Assembly: GCF_002262885.1 (NCBI RefSeq)
Contig: NZ_NKYF01000001.1
Location: 992,001-1,056,000, forward strand
Direction: 5' to 3'
Origin: Pseudonocardia sp. MH-G8
GTDB lineage: Bacteria > Actinomycetota > Actinomycetes > Mycobacteriales > Pseudonocardiaceae
DNA: 64,000 nt
Position 1 is the first letter of the stretch. Each line of letters starts with the position of its first letter. Both the position numbers and the translations under genes were made by a program. The notes under the pieces were generated by a model. That model was not told the origin of the DNA. It searched no databases and saw only the letters and a program-made list of their open reading frames with translations. Positions 33,536 through 42,335 of the stretch are shown piece by piece.

Positions 33536-33970
33536 GTGCGGTTCCAGTCCCGAGCGGTACTCGCGGGCGCGGCGCTCGCCATGTTCGCAGCGAGTAGCGG
33601 CGTGGCGCTGCTGATGCCCGACCCAGCCGACGACCCGACGGTCGGTGTGCCCGAGTTCGCCGCGTCGCAGCAGTCGCTGCCGGCGGTGCCGGACGACGCG
33701 GGCGCGCGGCCGGTGGCACCACCGGTCACCGGTGCGCAGATCGCCGCGCTGGCGCTCGCCCCCGCCCGCGATCGGGCCGAGACGCTCATCGCCGAGCGCG
33801 CGAAGGCCGAAGCCGAGGCGGCCGCGGCGGAGGACGACGACGAGGACGACGACGACGAGGCCGACTCGTCGAACAGCAGCAGCCGCGCCGAGGAGTGGCG
33901 GGAGCTGCGCAACCGGATCAAGGAAGCCTGCGCCGACGGCCGGATCCGCGGGCAGATCTGCCGCAGCTGA
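33536..33970 (+). CDS. Secreted or membrane-anchored acidic coiled-coil protein
   Basis: The 144-residue protein has an N-terminal signal/anchor (AVLAGAALAMFAASSGVALLMP), a Pro/Ala linker, a charged helix (RDRAETLIAERAKAEAEAAAAE) and a run of twelve Asp/Glu residues. It ends EEWRELRNRIKEACADGRIRGQICRS, with two cysteines eight residues apart. GTG at 33536 has GGGAGG at a good distance; GTG at 33527 is an alternative. It converges on the response regulator, leaving four bases between stops. Its function is unknown, but location suggests it belongs to the TCS module. Confidence 0.7.
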   Translation: MRFQSRAVLAGAALAMFAASSGVALLMPDPADDPTVGVPEFAASQQSLPAVPDDAGARPVAPPVTGAQIAALALAPARDRAETLIAERAKAEAEAAAAEDDDEDDDDEADSSNSSSRAEEWRELRNRIKEACADGRIRGQICRS

Positions 33971-33974
33971 CGCT

Positions 33975-34640
33975 TCAGGCCCGGTCGTCGAGCCGGTACC
34001 CCATCCCCCGCAGCGTGACGATCCGCTCCGCGCCGAGCTTGCGGCGCAGGTAGCGCACGTACACGTCCACCACGTTCGAGCCCGGGTCGAAGTCGTAACC
34101 CCACACGTGGCTGAGCAACTGCTCGCGCGAGAGCACCTGCCCCGGATGCCGGAGGAACGTCTCGGCGAGGGCGAACTCACGGGCCGAGAGGTCGACGGTG
34201 CGGCCGTCGACGTGGGCGCGGCGGGTGCGCAGGTCCAGTTGCAGGTCGCCGTGCGAGAGCACGGTGAGCTCCGGTGTGCGGCTGCCGGCCAGCCGCAGCC
34301 GGACGCGGGCGAGGAGCTCCTCGAAGCGGAACGGCTTGGGCATGTAGTCATCCGCGCCGCCCTCCAGGCCGGCAACGGTGTCCTGCACGCTGTCGCGCGC
34401 CGTCAGCACGATCACCGGGATCGGGCTGTCGTGGGCGCGCAGCGACCGGAGCACGGCGAACCCGTCGAGACCGGGCAGCCCGATGTCCAGCACGAGCAGG
34501 TCGAACCCGCCGGTCATCGCGTAGTCGCGGGCCGAGGGCCCGTCGCCGACCACCGTGACCGCGAACCCGTTGGCGGCCAGCCCCTTCTCGACGAACGCCG
34601 CGATCCGCGGCTCGTCCTCGGCCACGAGGATGCGGCTCAC
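33975..34640 (-). CDS. OmpR-family response regulator of the acidic-protein module
   Basis: The 221-residue regulator starts VSRILVAEDEPRIAAFVEKGL, has the phospho-Asp in LLVLDIGLPGLDG and Lys in YMPKPFRFEEL, and a winged helix with LSAREFALAETFLRHPG and SNVVDVYVRYLRRKL. The GTG start overlaps the kinase stop by four bases. It is last in an operon with an acidic secreted protein and its kinase, and is the best candidate to bind the GGATGAG palindromes nearby. Confidence 0.92.
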   Translation of the reverse strand: MSRILVAEDEPRIAAFVEKGLAANGFAVTVVGDGPSARDYAMTGGFDLLVLDIGLPGLDGFAVLRSLRAHDSPIPVIVLTARDSVQDTVAGLEGGADDYMPKPFRFEELLARVRLRLAGSRTPELTVLSHGDLQLDLRTRRAHVDGRTVDLSAREFALAETFLRHPGQVLSREQLLSHVWGYDFDPGSNVVDVYVRYLRRKLGAERIVTLRGMGYRLDDRA

Positions 34641-36181
34641 GGCGCCTCTCCGCCCTCGCGACCGACGGCACCCTCGGCTGCTGGGTGCCGGCGGGAGTGC
34701 CGTTCGTCGGTGATGGTGGGGATCTCGACCGTGAACGTCGCCCCGCGGCCGGGCACGCTGTCGAGCAGCGCGTTCCCGCCGTGCGCCACCGCGATGGCCC
34801 GGACGATCGACAGGCCGAGCCCGGCACCGTCGGAACGCGGGACCGCCGTGGAGCCACGGGCGAACCGCTCGAAGATCCGCACGCGGTCCTCGGCGGCGAC
34901 CCCGGGGCCGCTGTCGGACACCCAGAACCGCAGCCGGCCGCCGGTGAGCTGCGAGCCGAGGCCGATCCGGTCGCCGGGGCCGGTGTGGCGGCACGCGTTG
35001 TCGGCGAGGGCGACCACGGCCTGGGTGATGCGCTGCCGGTCGAGCCGGGCGTCGACGCCTGCCGCGGCCTCGAGCACCCACCGCCGGTCACCGAGGTGCT
35101 CGACCTTCTCCACGATCTCCGTCGTGAGCGTCTCGACGTCCACGCGCTCGACGTGCAGGAACGACGGCTGCTCCGAGCGCGCCAGCAACAGCAGGTCCGA
35201 CACCATCCGGTTCATCCGGCCGAGTTCGTCGTCGACCAGCGCCACCGTGGCGCGGACGTCCTGCGGGTCGGCCGGATCGAGCACCTCCAGGTGCCCACGG
35301 ACGATCGTGATCGGGGTGCGCAACTCGTGCCCGGCGTCGTCGACGAACCGCCGCTGGGCCACGACCCCGGACTCGACGCGGTCGAGCATCGCGTTGACGG
35401 TGCGGGCGAGGTCGCCGAGCTCGTCCGCCTCGCCCTCGTCCGGGATGCGACCGGACAGGTCCGTGTCGGTGATCGTGCGGGCGGTGGCGGCGACGTCGCG
35501 CAGCGGCCGCAGGATGCGACCCGCCACGAGCCACGCCGCCGCAGCGGCACCGAGGAGGGTGACGCCGCCGACCCCGAGCATCAGCCGGGCAGCGTTGTCG
35601 GCGGCCGCACGTTCGGCGTCGGCGAGGTAGGCGGCCACGATCACCCCGTGCGCCGGGTCGCCCTGCAGGGCCACCGGGATCGCGAGGTAGCGCACCTCGC
35701 CCGCGGCGGGGCTGTCGTACTGCCCGGAACGGGGCGTGTCGACGCCGGCGACGAGCGCGGCGAACGCCGGATCGCCGGCGAGCACCTCGGGGGCGCCGGG
35801 CTCCTGCCGGCTCTGGGTGCGGTAGCCGCCGTCGACGTAGCCGAGGAACTTCTCGTTGGGCCGCGCGAGGTTGTAGGCGATGGCCTCGCCGATCACCTCG
35901 TCGACGGTGCGGAACGGCAGGCCGGTGCGCGGGTTCGTGCCGGCCTCGGTGAGCTCCGCGAACTCCTCGACCTCGAACCGCAGCGCCTCGTCCATCCGCT
36001 CATCGGTGACCTGGATCAGCAGGCGCCACGTCACGAACGTGACGGCGGCCAGCGCGACGAGCACCAGCGACAGGACCCACCCGATGATGCGGGTGCGGGC
36101 GGTGCTCGGCAACAGCCGACGTCGCGCGGCGGACGGCTGCGGCGCACCCGGCGCCGAGCGGGGCCTCGCGGTGGGGGGCAT
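34637..36181 (-). CDS. Sensor histidine kinase of the acidic-protein module
   Basis: The 514-residue kinase has a Pro-rich cytoplasmic N-terminus, TM1 (IIGWVLSLVLVALAAVTFVTW), an extracellular sensor of about 150 residues and TM2 (LMLGVGGVTLLGAAAAAWLVAG). HAMP and HisKA follow (DDAGHELRTPITIVRGH), then HATPase_c (LADNACRHTGPGD, SDSGPGVAAEDR, GAGLGLSIVRAIA). ATG at 36181 is chosen; an ATG at 36292 overlapping the upstream gene would add 37 residues of low-quality sequence. It probably senses an envelope signal, perhaps through the acidic protein encoded just before it. Confidence 0.9.
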   Translation of the reverse strand: MPPTARPRSAPGAPQPSAARRRLLPSTARTRIIGWVLSLVLVALAAVTFVTWRLLIQVTDERMDEALRFEVEEFAELTEAGTNPRTGLPFRTVDEVIGEAIAYNLARPNEKFLGYVDGGYRTQSRQEPGAPEVLAGDPAFAALVAGVDTPRSGQYDSPAAGEVRYLAIPVALQGDPAHGVIVAAYLADAERAAADNAARLMLGVGGVTLLGAAAAAWLVAGRILRPLRDVAATARTITDTDLSGRIPDEGEADELGDLARTVNAMLDRVESGVVAQRRFVDDAGHELRTPITIVRGHLEVLDPADPQDVRATVALVDDELGRMNRMVSDLLLLARSEQPSFLHVERVDVETLTTEIVEKVEHLGDRRWVLEAAAGVDARLDRQRITQAVVALADNACRHTGPGDRIGLGSQLTGGRLRFWVSDSGPGVAAEDRVRIFERFARGSTAVPRSDGAGLGLSIVRAIAVAHGGNALLDSVPGRGATFTVEIPTITDERHSRRHPAAEGAVGREGGEAP

Positions 36182-36278
36182 CGGGGTCCCTGCGGGGAGG
36201 TGGGCACCGGCCGGGACGGATCGGTGCTGGTCACCGCCATCCTCGCTGACGCGGCGCCACTCGCGCAGTGGAACGGGG

Positions 36279-36620
36279 TCAGTCGTCGTCATCCGGGCCG
36301 TCGTCGTCGGGGCCGTCGTCGGGGCCGTCGTCGGGGCCGTCGTCGGGTCCGTCGTCGGGGCCATCGTCATCGTCATCGTCGTCGACCGGGGGCGGCGGGG
36401 CGACGTAGCCGGCCTCGTCGCGCGGGGCGGGCTCCGGCGCGGCCGGCTGCCCCCCGCCGGGTGCGGCGGGCGGCGCGGCGGGCGGCACCGCCGGCGCCTG
36501 GACGGTGATCGGCTCGACGGGCGGCGGGTCGGCGTCCGCGGCCGAGCCGAGCACGACGACACCGGCCAACACGCCGATGACCAGCAGCACGGCCGTGGCG
36601 ATGACGAGTGGGAGGCGCAC
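36279..36620 (-). CDS. Membrane-anchored acidic protein with GPDD repeats
   Basis: The 113-residue protein has one TM/signal segment (LPLVIATAVLLVIGVLAGVVVLG), a Pro-rich stretch, and a tail of Asp with five GPDD units ending DDGPDDDD. The DNA for the tail is a 12-base tandem repeat (CGTCGTCGGGGC) that can expand in frame. The GTG at 36618-36620 begins VRLPLV. It is the first gene of the operon with the HK and RR, and a double GGATGAGA site lies 32-62 bases upstream. The function is unknown. Confidence 0.75.
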   Translation of the reverse strand: MRLPLVIATAVLLVIGVLAGVVVLGSAADADPPPVEPITVQAPAVPPAAPPAAPGGGQPAAPEPAPRDEAGYVAPPPPVDDDDDDDGPDDGPDDGPDDGPDDGPDDDGPDDDD

Positions 36621-36651
36621 GCCCAGATCCTGGTCGCCGCCGGTGACGGCC

Positions 36652-36682
36652 GGATGAGAGCCGGATGAGACGTCTCTCATCC
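36652..36682. promoter_or_regulatory. GGATGAGA triple site, site 3
   Basis: GGATGAGA occurs at 36652-36659 and 36663-36670, exactly 11 bases apart, followed by CTCATCC at 36676-36682. The inner palindrome has the same 5-base spacer as sites 1 and 2 and lies 43 bases from the GTG at 36620. The 11-base phasing suits an OmpR-family regulator. Confidence 0.8.
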
Positions 36683-36761
36683 CACGCACGGACGAGCGGC
36701 TGCCGCGGCGCCGTCCGATTCCCGCCAGTCGAGGGCCGTGCGGGGTGGCACAGTCGGTTGC

Positions 36762-38258
36762 GTGCTGCTCGATCAGGAACGCTGCTACCGCGCCGTCGCC
36801 TCGCGCGACGCCCGCTTCGACGGGCACTTCATCACGGCCGTGCGCACGACCGGGATCTACTGCCGGCCGTCGTGCCCGGCCGTCACACCCAAACGCGCGA
36901 ACGTGGAGTTCCTGCCCACGGCAGGCGCCGCGCAGCAGCGCGGCTACCGCGCGTGCCGGCGCTGCCAGCCCGACGCGGTGCCCGGCTCGCCGGACTGGGA
37001 CCTGCGCGCCGACCTCGCCGCACGGGCGATGCGCCTCATCTCCGACGGCGTCGTCGAACGCGACGGCGTGCCCGGGCTCGCCACGCGGCTGGGCTACTCG
37101 GAACGGCACCTGAACCGCGTGCTCACCGCGGAGCTGGGCGCCGGCCCGCTCGCTCTCGCGCGGGCGCACCGGGCCCACACCGCGCGGCTGCTCATCGAGA
37201 CCACACCGCTCGGGATGGCCGACATCGCGTTCGCGGCCGGGTTCGCGAGCGTGCGGCAGTTCAACGACACCGTCCGCGAGGTGTACGGGGTGGCGCCGAC
37301 GACCCTGCGCACCGAGGCGGGCCGTCGCCGCGGGGCCGGACCCGGCGCCGCGGGCACGCTGGTGCTGCGGTTGCCCTACCGGCCGCCGTTCGACGCCGAT
37401 GGCCTGCTCGCGTTCTTCGCGGCCCGCGCGCTGGCCGGGGTCGAGTCGATCGAGGCCGGCACCTACCGGCGCACGCTGCGGCTGCCCCACGGGCCTGCGA
37501 CCGTGGTGCTGGACCTGACGCCGGCGCCGCGCAACGGGCACGTGGTCGCGACGCTGCGGCTGGCCGATCCGCGGGACCTCGGTCCCGCCGTCGCCCGGCT
37601 GCGCAGGCTGCTCGACCTGGACGCCGACCCGCTCGCCGTCGACGCCGTGCTCGGTGCGGACCCGGACCTCGCGCCCGCGGTCGCCGCGGTGCCGGGGATC
37701 CGGCTGCCCGGCACCGTCGACGGGGCCGAGACGGCGTTCCGGGCCGTGCTGGGCCAGCAGGTCTCGGTCGCGGCGGCCCGGACGGCGGCGAGCCGGCTCG
37801 CGGCGGCGCTGGGCGAGCGGCTCCCGCCCGCGCTCGCCGCCGACGGTCCCGACCTGCTGTTCCCCACCGCGGCAACGATCGCGGCGCGCGGCGCGGAGGT
37901 GCTGACCGGCCCGCAGCGGCGGATCGCGACCGTGCTGGGGCTCGCCGCTGCCGTCGCCGACGGCACGCTCGTACTCGACCCCGGCCGGGACGCCGCCGAC
38001 CTGCGCTCCACGCTCACCGCCCTGCCCGGTGTGGGGCCGTGGACGGCGGGCTACCTGGCCATGCGGCTGCTCGGCGACCCCGACGAGCTGCTCGCCACCG
38101 ATCTCGGCGTGCGCCGCGGCGCGGCCGCGCTCGGGCTCCCGTCCGACCTCGCCGGTCTGACGGCCCGGGCCACCGGCTGGGCGCCGTGGCGCTCCTACGC
38201 CGCCACCCACCTCTGGCGGGCGATGCCCGCCGCTCCCACGAACCGGAGGAAGACATGA
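36762..38258 (+). CDS. Ada-AlkA fusion: DNA-3-methyladenine glycosylase with methyl-sensing regulator domain
   Basis: The 498-residue protein has an N-terminal Ada zinc domain (TTGIYCRPSCPAVTPKRANVEF and ACRRCQPDA, four Cys ligands, residues about 30-75). An AraC-type HTH (residues about 85-185, VRQFNDTVREVYGVAPTTLR) and a C-terminal AlkA glycosylase follow, with the HhH motif LTALPGVGPWTAGYLAMR and catalytic Asp in ATDLGVRRG. It senses phosphotriester methylation and excises alkylated bases. GTG at 36762 is the start. It overlaps the Ogt-type gene by four bases. Confidence 0.93.
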   Translation: MLLDQERCYRAVASRDARFDGHFITAVRTTGIYCRPSCPAVTPKRANVEFLPTAGAAQQRGYRACRRCQPDAVPGSPDWDLRADLAARAMRLISDGVVERDGVPGLATRLGYSERHLNRVLTAELGAGPLALARAHRAHTARLLIETTPLGMADIAFAAGFASVRQFNDTVREVYGVAPTTLRTEAGRRRGAGPGAAGTLVLRLPYRPPFDADGLLAFFAARALAGVESIEAGTYRRTLRLPHGPATVVLDLTPAPRNGHVVATLRLADPRDLGPAVARLRRLLDLDADPLAVDAVLGADPDLAPAVAAVPGIRLPGTVDGAETAFRAVLGQQVSVAAARTAASRLAAALGERLPPALAADGPDLLFPTAATIAARGAEVLTGPQRRIATVLGLAAAVADGTLVLDPGRDAADLRSTLTALPGVGPWTAGYLAMRLLGDPDELLATDLGVRRGAAALGLPSDLAGLTARATGWAPWRSYAATHLWRAMPAAPTNRRKT

Positions 38259-38758
38259 ACGCCGCGACTTGGGCCACGATCGACACGCACCTCGGCCCGT
38301 TCACCGCCGTCGTCGACGCCGACGGCGCCGTCCTCGCCTCGGGCTGGACGGCCGAGCTCGACGAGCTGACCCCGCAGATCCATCCGACGCTGCGCCCCGC
38401 GGAACTGGTGCGGGGTGACCTGGGCCCGGCCGGCGACGCCGTCCGCCGCTACCACGACGGCGACCTCTCCGCGATCGACGCGGTGCCGGTCCGGCAACGC
38501 TCGGGCGAGTTCCTGGAGCACGCCTGGGAGGTTCTGCGCGAGGTCCCGGCGGGCGCACCGGTGACCTACACCGAGTACGCCGCGAAGGCCGGGCGGCCGG
38601 CAGCCGTTCGCGCCGCGGCCTCCGCCTGCGCCCGCAACGCGGCCGCGCTGTTCGTCCCGTGCCACCGCGTGCTGCGCACCGACGGCACGCTGGGCGGCTT
38701 CCGCTGGGGCGTGGACGTCAAGCGCCGCCTGCTGACCCACGAGACACCGCGCGACTGA
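38255..38758 (+). CDS. Methylated-DNA-protein cysteine methyltransferase
   Basis: The 167-residue protein is of the Ogt type, with the acceptor motif FVPCHRVLRTDGTLGGFRWG. It repairs O6-methylguanine by suicide transfer to Cys. The ATG at 38255 follows CCGGAGGAAG and overlaps the stop of the AlkA gene as ATGA, so both repair proteins are made together, an adaptive-response operon. Confidence 0.95.
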   Translation: MNAATWATIDTHLGPFTAVVDADGAVLASGWTAELDELTPQIHPTLRPAELVRGDLGPAGDAVRRYHDGDLSAIDAVPVRQRSGEFLEHAWEVLREVPAGAPVTYTEYAAKAGRPAAVRAAASACARNAAALFVPCHRVLRTDGTLGGFRWGVDVKRRLLTHETPRD

Positions 38759-38763
38759 CACAA

Positions 38764-38831
38764 GCCCCGACTCGCATGCAGCCAGACCCCGACTCGCGGA
38801 AAGGGTGGGCCCCCACCTCCGCGAGTCGGGG
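38764..38831. repeat. CCCCGACTCGCG hairpin repeat after ogt
   Basis: CCCCGACTCGCGGA (38787-38800) pairs exactly with TCCGCGAGTCGGGG (38818-38831). A further copy of the core is at 38764-38775 and GCGCGAGTCG follows at 38841. The core is the same as in the arrays near 62.8-63.5 kb. Confidence 0.85.
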
Positions 38832-38965
38832 CGTGAGTGTGCGCGAGTCGAGCTCGGCGAGCTCGACCATGCGTTCGACCGTTCGTCGATCGGCACGCCC
38901 CGCTGGCCCCTGGGCCCGGCGCGCCTGCGCGAGTTCCGTCGGAGTGGCTGTGCACCCTGGTCGTC

Positions 38966-40504
38966 GTGGACACCGCGACCGCTTCCGTGCTGCTCATCGG
39001 TGTGATCGTCGGCGCCGTACTCGGTGCCGGCGCCGTGTGGGTGCTCGTGACGTCCCGGTCGCGGGTGGCCGCTGCGGAGACCGCGCGCGCCGCGGCCGAC
39101 GCGTCGGCGAGGCTGCGCTCGGAGGCCGCGGGGCTGCGGGCCGAGCGCACCGGGTTGCTGGATCGGCTCGAGGAGCAGGGCGAGGCCCACGACCGCGCCG
39201 TCGAACGGCTGCGGCGCGCGGAGGCGGAGGCGGCGGGCGCCACCGCGGCGCTGCACGCCGAGCGGGAGGCGGGCGCGCAGCGGGAGGCCATGCTCACCCG
39301 CCGCGACGTGGAGCTCAAGCAGGCGTTCCAGGCGCTGTCGGCCGACGCGCTGGCGCGCAACAACGAGCAGTTCGTCGCGCTCGCCGAGGGCCGCATCAAG
39401 GAGGCGACGGCGGCGCTCACCGCGAAGGCCGACGGCGACGCCACGGCCCGCTCGCAGGCGCTCGGCAAGCTGCTGGACCCGGTGGCCGCCACGCTGCAGC
39501 GCGTGGAGGGCCAGCTGCGCACCGTCGAGAAGGAACGGGAATCGGCCTACGCGGGCCTTCGTGAGCAGGTCACCGCGATGCGCTCCAGCTCCGAGCGCCT
39601 GCAGGACGAGACGAAGCAGCTGGTCAACGCGCTGCGGGCACCGCAGGTCCGCGGCCGCTGGGGCGAGCTGCAGCTGGAGCGCATCGTGCAGCTGGCCGGG
39701 ATGGTCGAGCACTGCGACTTCTCCACGCAGGTGGTCGGGCAGGGCGAGGACGGCGGCGTGCGGCCCGACATGGTGGTGCACCTCGCCGGCGGCAAGCAGG
39801 TGGTCGTGGACGCGAAGGTGCCGTTCGCGGCCTACCTGGAGGCGGTCGAGTCGCGCGACCCGGACGTCCACCGGGAGCGGCTCTCCGCCCACTCCCGCCA
39901 GCTGCGCCAGCACGTCGACGCGCTCAGCGCGAAGAGCTACTGGGCGGCGTTCCAGCCGTCCCCGGAGTTCGTCGTGCTGTTCGTGCCGGGCGACCCGTTC
40001 CTGGAGGCGGCGTTGCAGGCCGATCCGGCGCTGCTGGAGTACTCCTTCTCGCACAACGTCGTGATCGCCACGCCCACCACGCTCATCGCGCTGCTGCGCA
40101 CCGTCGCCTACACGTGGCGCCAGGAGGCGCTCGCCCGCAACGCCGCCCAGGTGCACCAGCTGGGCAAGGAGCTGCACAGCCGCCTGGCGACGATGGGCAC
40201 CCACGTCGCGAAGCTGGGCCGCAGCCTCGATTCGGCCGTCTCGAGCTACAACCAGACCGTGTCCTCGCTCGAGGCCCGCGTGCTCGTCACGGCGCGCAAG
40301 CTCACCGATCTCGAGGTTACCGACGCCGACATCCCCGAGCCGAGCCAGGTCGAGCGCGCACCCCGCACCATCGCCGCGCCGGAGCTCGTGGCGTCGGCCG
40401 CCGACTCGCTGGTCTCCCTGCACGAACTCAGCCGCGCCGACCGGACGGGTGACCGGCCCGGCGACAACGGCCACGGGGAGTCGCGGGCTACCGTGACGGG
40501 ATGA
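38966..40504 (+). CDS. rmuC: RmuC-family DNA recombination protein
   Basis: The 512-residue protein has an N-terminal TM helix (VLLIGVIVGAVLGAGAVWVLVT), a long coiled coil (residues about 30-200) and the RmuC nuclease-like domain with APQVRGRWGELQLERIVQLAGM, VVVDAKVPFAAYLEAV and VVLFVPGDPFLEAAL. RmuC limits inversions between short repeats, which is notable in a window full of inverted repeats. GTG at 38966 puts the TM helix at the N-terminus. It overlaps the next gene as ATGA. Confidence 0.93.
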   Translation: MDTATASVLLIGVIVGAVLGAGAVWVLVTSRSRVAAAETARAAADASARLRSEAAGLRAERTGLLDRLEEQGEAHDRAVERLRRAEAEAAGATAALHAEREAGAQREAMLTRRDVELKQAFQALSADALARNNEQFVALAEGRIKEATAALTAKADGDATARSQALGKLLDPVAATLQRVEGQLRTVEKERESAYAGLREQVTAMRSSSERLQDETKQLVNALRAPQVRGRWGELQLERIVQLAGMVEHCDFSTQVVGQGEDGGVRPDMVVHLAGGKQVVVDAKVPFAAYLEAVESRDPDVHRERLSAHSRQLRQHVDALSAKSYWAAFQPSPEFVVLFVPGDPFLEAALQADPALLEYSFSHNVVIATPTTLIALLRTVAYTWRQEALARNAAQVHQLGKELHSRLATMGTHVAKLGRSLDSAVSSYNQTVSSLEARVLVTARKLTDLEVTDADIPEPSQVERAPRTIAAPELVASAADSLVSLHELSRADRTGDRPGDNGHGESRATVTG

Positions 40505-41304
40505 CCGAGCCGGCCGGTGAGCGGACCCCGCGGCGCCGCGGTGCCGGGAGCACCGGCGCTCGTTCCCAGAACAGGAGCGGGCGGGCCGGCGCCGGCTCGC
40601 CCGAGGAGCCACCGGTCACCGGGCGGACGTCCCGTCGGAGCGCCTCCGCGCCCGCGGCGTCCACCGGGAAGCCGGCCTCCGCCGCCCGGAAGGGCACCGG
40701 GAAGGTGGCCGACCGCAAGGAGCGGATCCGCCGCAACGCCGCCCAGAAGAGCGCCGCCGAGAAGAAGGCGGCCGCAGGCGCCGCCGCGGACCGGGAGCCC
40801 CCGGTGCGTGGCACGGGCGGCCGCTGGCCGATGGCCGACCGTTCCGTGCTGGCGACCGTCCTGGGCATCCCCCCGATCGCGGCCGTCGGGCTCGCGGCGG
40901 CGCTCACGGCCGTCGGCGTTCTCGTCGACCTGACACAGGTCGGCGGCCTCGGCACCGTGTTCACGATCTGCCACATCAGCGGATGTGTGCTGGCCCTGGC
41001 CTGGGTGCGGCGCACCGGACTGTTCGGGCCGATGGTGCAGCCCCCGCTGCTGGTGGCCCTGTCCGTGCCGGTGGTCGTGCTGCTCTCGGGCACCCCGCGC
41101 CCCGGTCAGGGTGTGGCCGAGCGGCTCCTGGTGATCGGGGCGCCACTGGTCAACGCGTTCCCGGTGATGGCGTGGACCACCGGGATCGTGCTGGTCGCCG
41201 GCCTGCTGCGGGTCTTCCTGCAGCGTCCGGTGGGCGTCAGCGGGAGCGCGCGGGGCGCAGCTCCCGCGGCAAGGAGAACGTCAGCGTCTCCTCGGCCGTC
41301 GTGA
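40501..41304 (+). CDS. DUF6542 membrane protein
   Basis: The 267-residue protein has a basic, Ser/Ala/Arg-rich cytoplasmic N-terminus of about 110 residues and then four TM helices (residues about 117-140, 147-168, 180-195 and 218-240). It corresponds in position to Rv1111c of mycobacteria, always near ispH. The C-terminal Arg-rich tail overlaps the convergent ispH gene by 68 bases. Its function is unknown. Confidence 0.85.
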   Translation: MTEPAGERTPRRRGAGSTGARSQNRSGRAGAGSPEEPPVTGRTSRRSASAPAASTGKPASAARKGTGKVADRKERIRRNAAQKSAAEKKAAAGAAADREPPVRGTGGRWPMADRSVLATVLGIPPIAAVGLAAALTAVGVLVDLTQVGGLGTVFTICHISGCVLALAWVRRTGLFGPMVQPPLLVALSVPVVVLLSGTPRPGQGVAERLLVIGAPLVNAFPVMAWTTGIVLVAGLLRVFLQRPVGVSGSARGAAPAARRTSASPRPS

Positions 41305-42190
41305 CCTCCTCGACCGACCCCCAGCCCCGCTCGGCCAGGTGGTCGAGCACGCCGCGCACCAGTACCTCGGGCACGGAGGCGCCGCTGGTGAGGCCGATGG
41401 TGCCCACACCCTCGAGCCACGCGTCGTCGATCTCCTTGGCGTAGTCGATCAGGTGCCCGGCGCCCGCACCCGCGGTGAGCGCCACCTCGACCAGCCGTAC
41501 CGAGTTCGAGGAGTTCTTCGACCCGACGACTAGCACCAGGTCGCACTGCGGCGCCATCGCCTTCACCGCCACCTGGCGGTTCTGCGTGGCGTAGCAGATG
41601 TCGTCGCTGGGCGGGTTCTGCAGCGAGGGGAAGCGCTCGCGCAGCGCCCGCACCGTCTCCATCGTCTCGTCGACCGACAGCGTGGTCTGCGACAGCCACA
41701 CCACCTTGTCCGGGTCGCGGACGGTGACGCCCTCGACGTCGGCGGCGGTCTCCACGAGCTGGATGTGCTGGGGCGCCTCGCCGGAGGTGCCCTCGACCTC
41801 CTCGTGCCCGTGGTGGCCGACGAGCAGGATGTCGTACTCCTCGCGCGCGAAGCGCTTCGCCTCCTGGTGCACCTTCGTCACGAGCGGGCAGGTGGCGTCG
41901 ATGGTGCGCAGACCGCGGTCCTTGGCCTGGTCGCGCACGGCGGGCGAGACTCCGTGGGCCGAGAACACCACGAGCGCGCCCTCCGGCACCTCGTCCGCCT
42001 CGTCGACGAAGATCGCGCCACGCTCGGTGAGCGTCTCCACCACGTGCACGTTGTGCACGATCTGCTTGCGGACGTAGACCGGTGCGCCGTGCTGCTCGAG
42101 CGCCTGCTCGACGGCCTCGACGGCCCGGTCGACGCCCGCGCAGTACCCGCGTGGCGCGGCCAGCAGGACGCGCTTGGAAGCAACCGACAT
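41237..42190 (-). CDS. ispH: 4-hydroxy-3-methylbut-2-enyl diphosphate reductase
   Basis: The 317-residue enzyme is the last step of the MEP pathway, making IPP and DMAPP. The three Fe-S cysteines are in [22 protein letters not shown] and [11 protein letters not shown]. Substrate-binding motifs [19 protein letters not shown] and GSKNSSNS are all present. The ATG is 146 bases from the divergent lipid-droplet-type gene, with a long hairpin between. Confidence 0.97.
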   Translation of the reverse strand: MSVASKRVLLAAPRGYCAGVDRAVEAVEQALEQHGAPVYVRKQIVHNVHVVETLTERGAIFVDEADEVPEGALVVFSAHGVSPAVRDQAKDRGLRTIDATCPLVTKVHQEAKRFAREEYDILLVGHHGHEEVEGTSGEAPQHIQLVETAADVEGVTVRDPDKVVWLSQTTLSVDETMETVRALRERFPSLQNPPSDDICYATQNRQVAVKAMAPQCDLVLVVGSKNSSNSVRLVEVALTAGAGAGHLIDYAKEIDDAWLEGVGTIGLTSGASVPEVLVRGVLDHLAERGWGSVEEVTTAEETLTFSLPRELRPARSR

Positions 42191-42217
42191 GCCTCCAGCG
42201 TACGGATGGACGCCGCA

Positions 42218-42280
42218 GCGACACCCCCACGGCGACGAACGGCACGTTCGTCGCCGCGGGGTGTCGCCGTGGGGTGTCGC
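42218..42280. repeat. Two-part hairpin with CGAACGGCAC core in a divergent promoter region
   Basis: CGGCGACGAAC (42230-42240) and GTTCGTCGCCG (42246-42256) make an exact 11-bp stem. Outside it GCGACACCCC (42218-42227) pairs with GGGGTGTCGC (42258-42267), and GGGGTGTCGC repeats at 42271-42280. It lies between divergent genes, so a terminator role is unlikely. Confidence 0.85.
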
Positions 42281-42335
42281 GGATGTGTGCGCCCCGGGGC
42301 TGCTGACAGCTCCCCCGCAGGGGAGACTGTGACCC

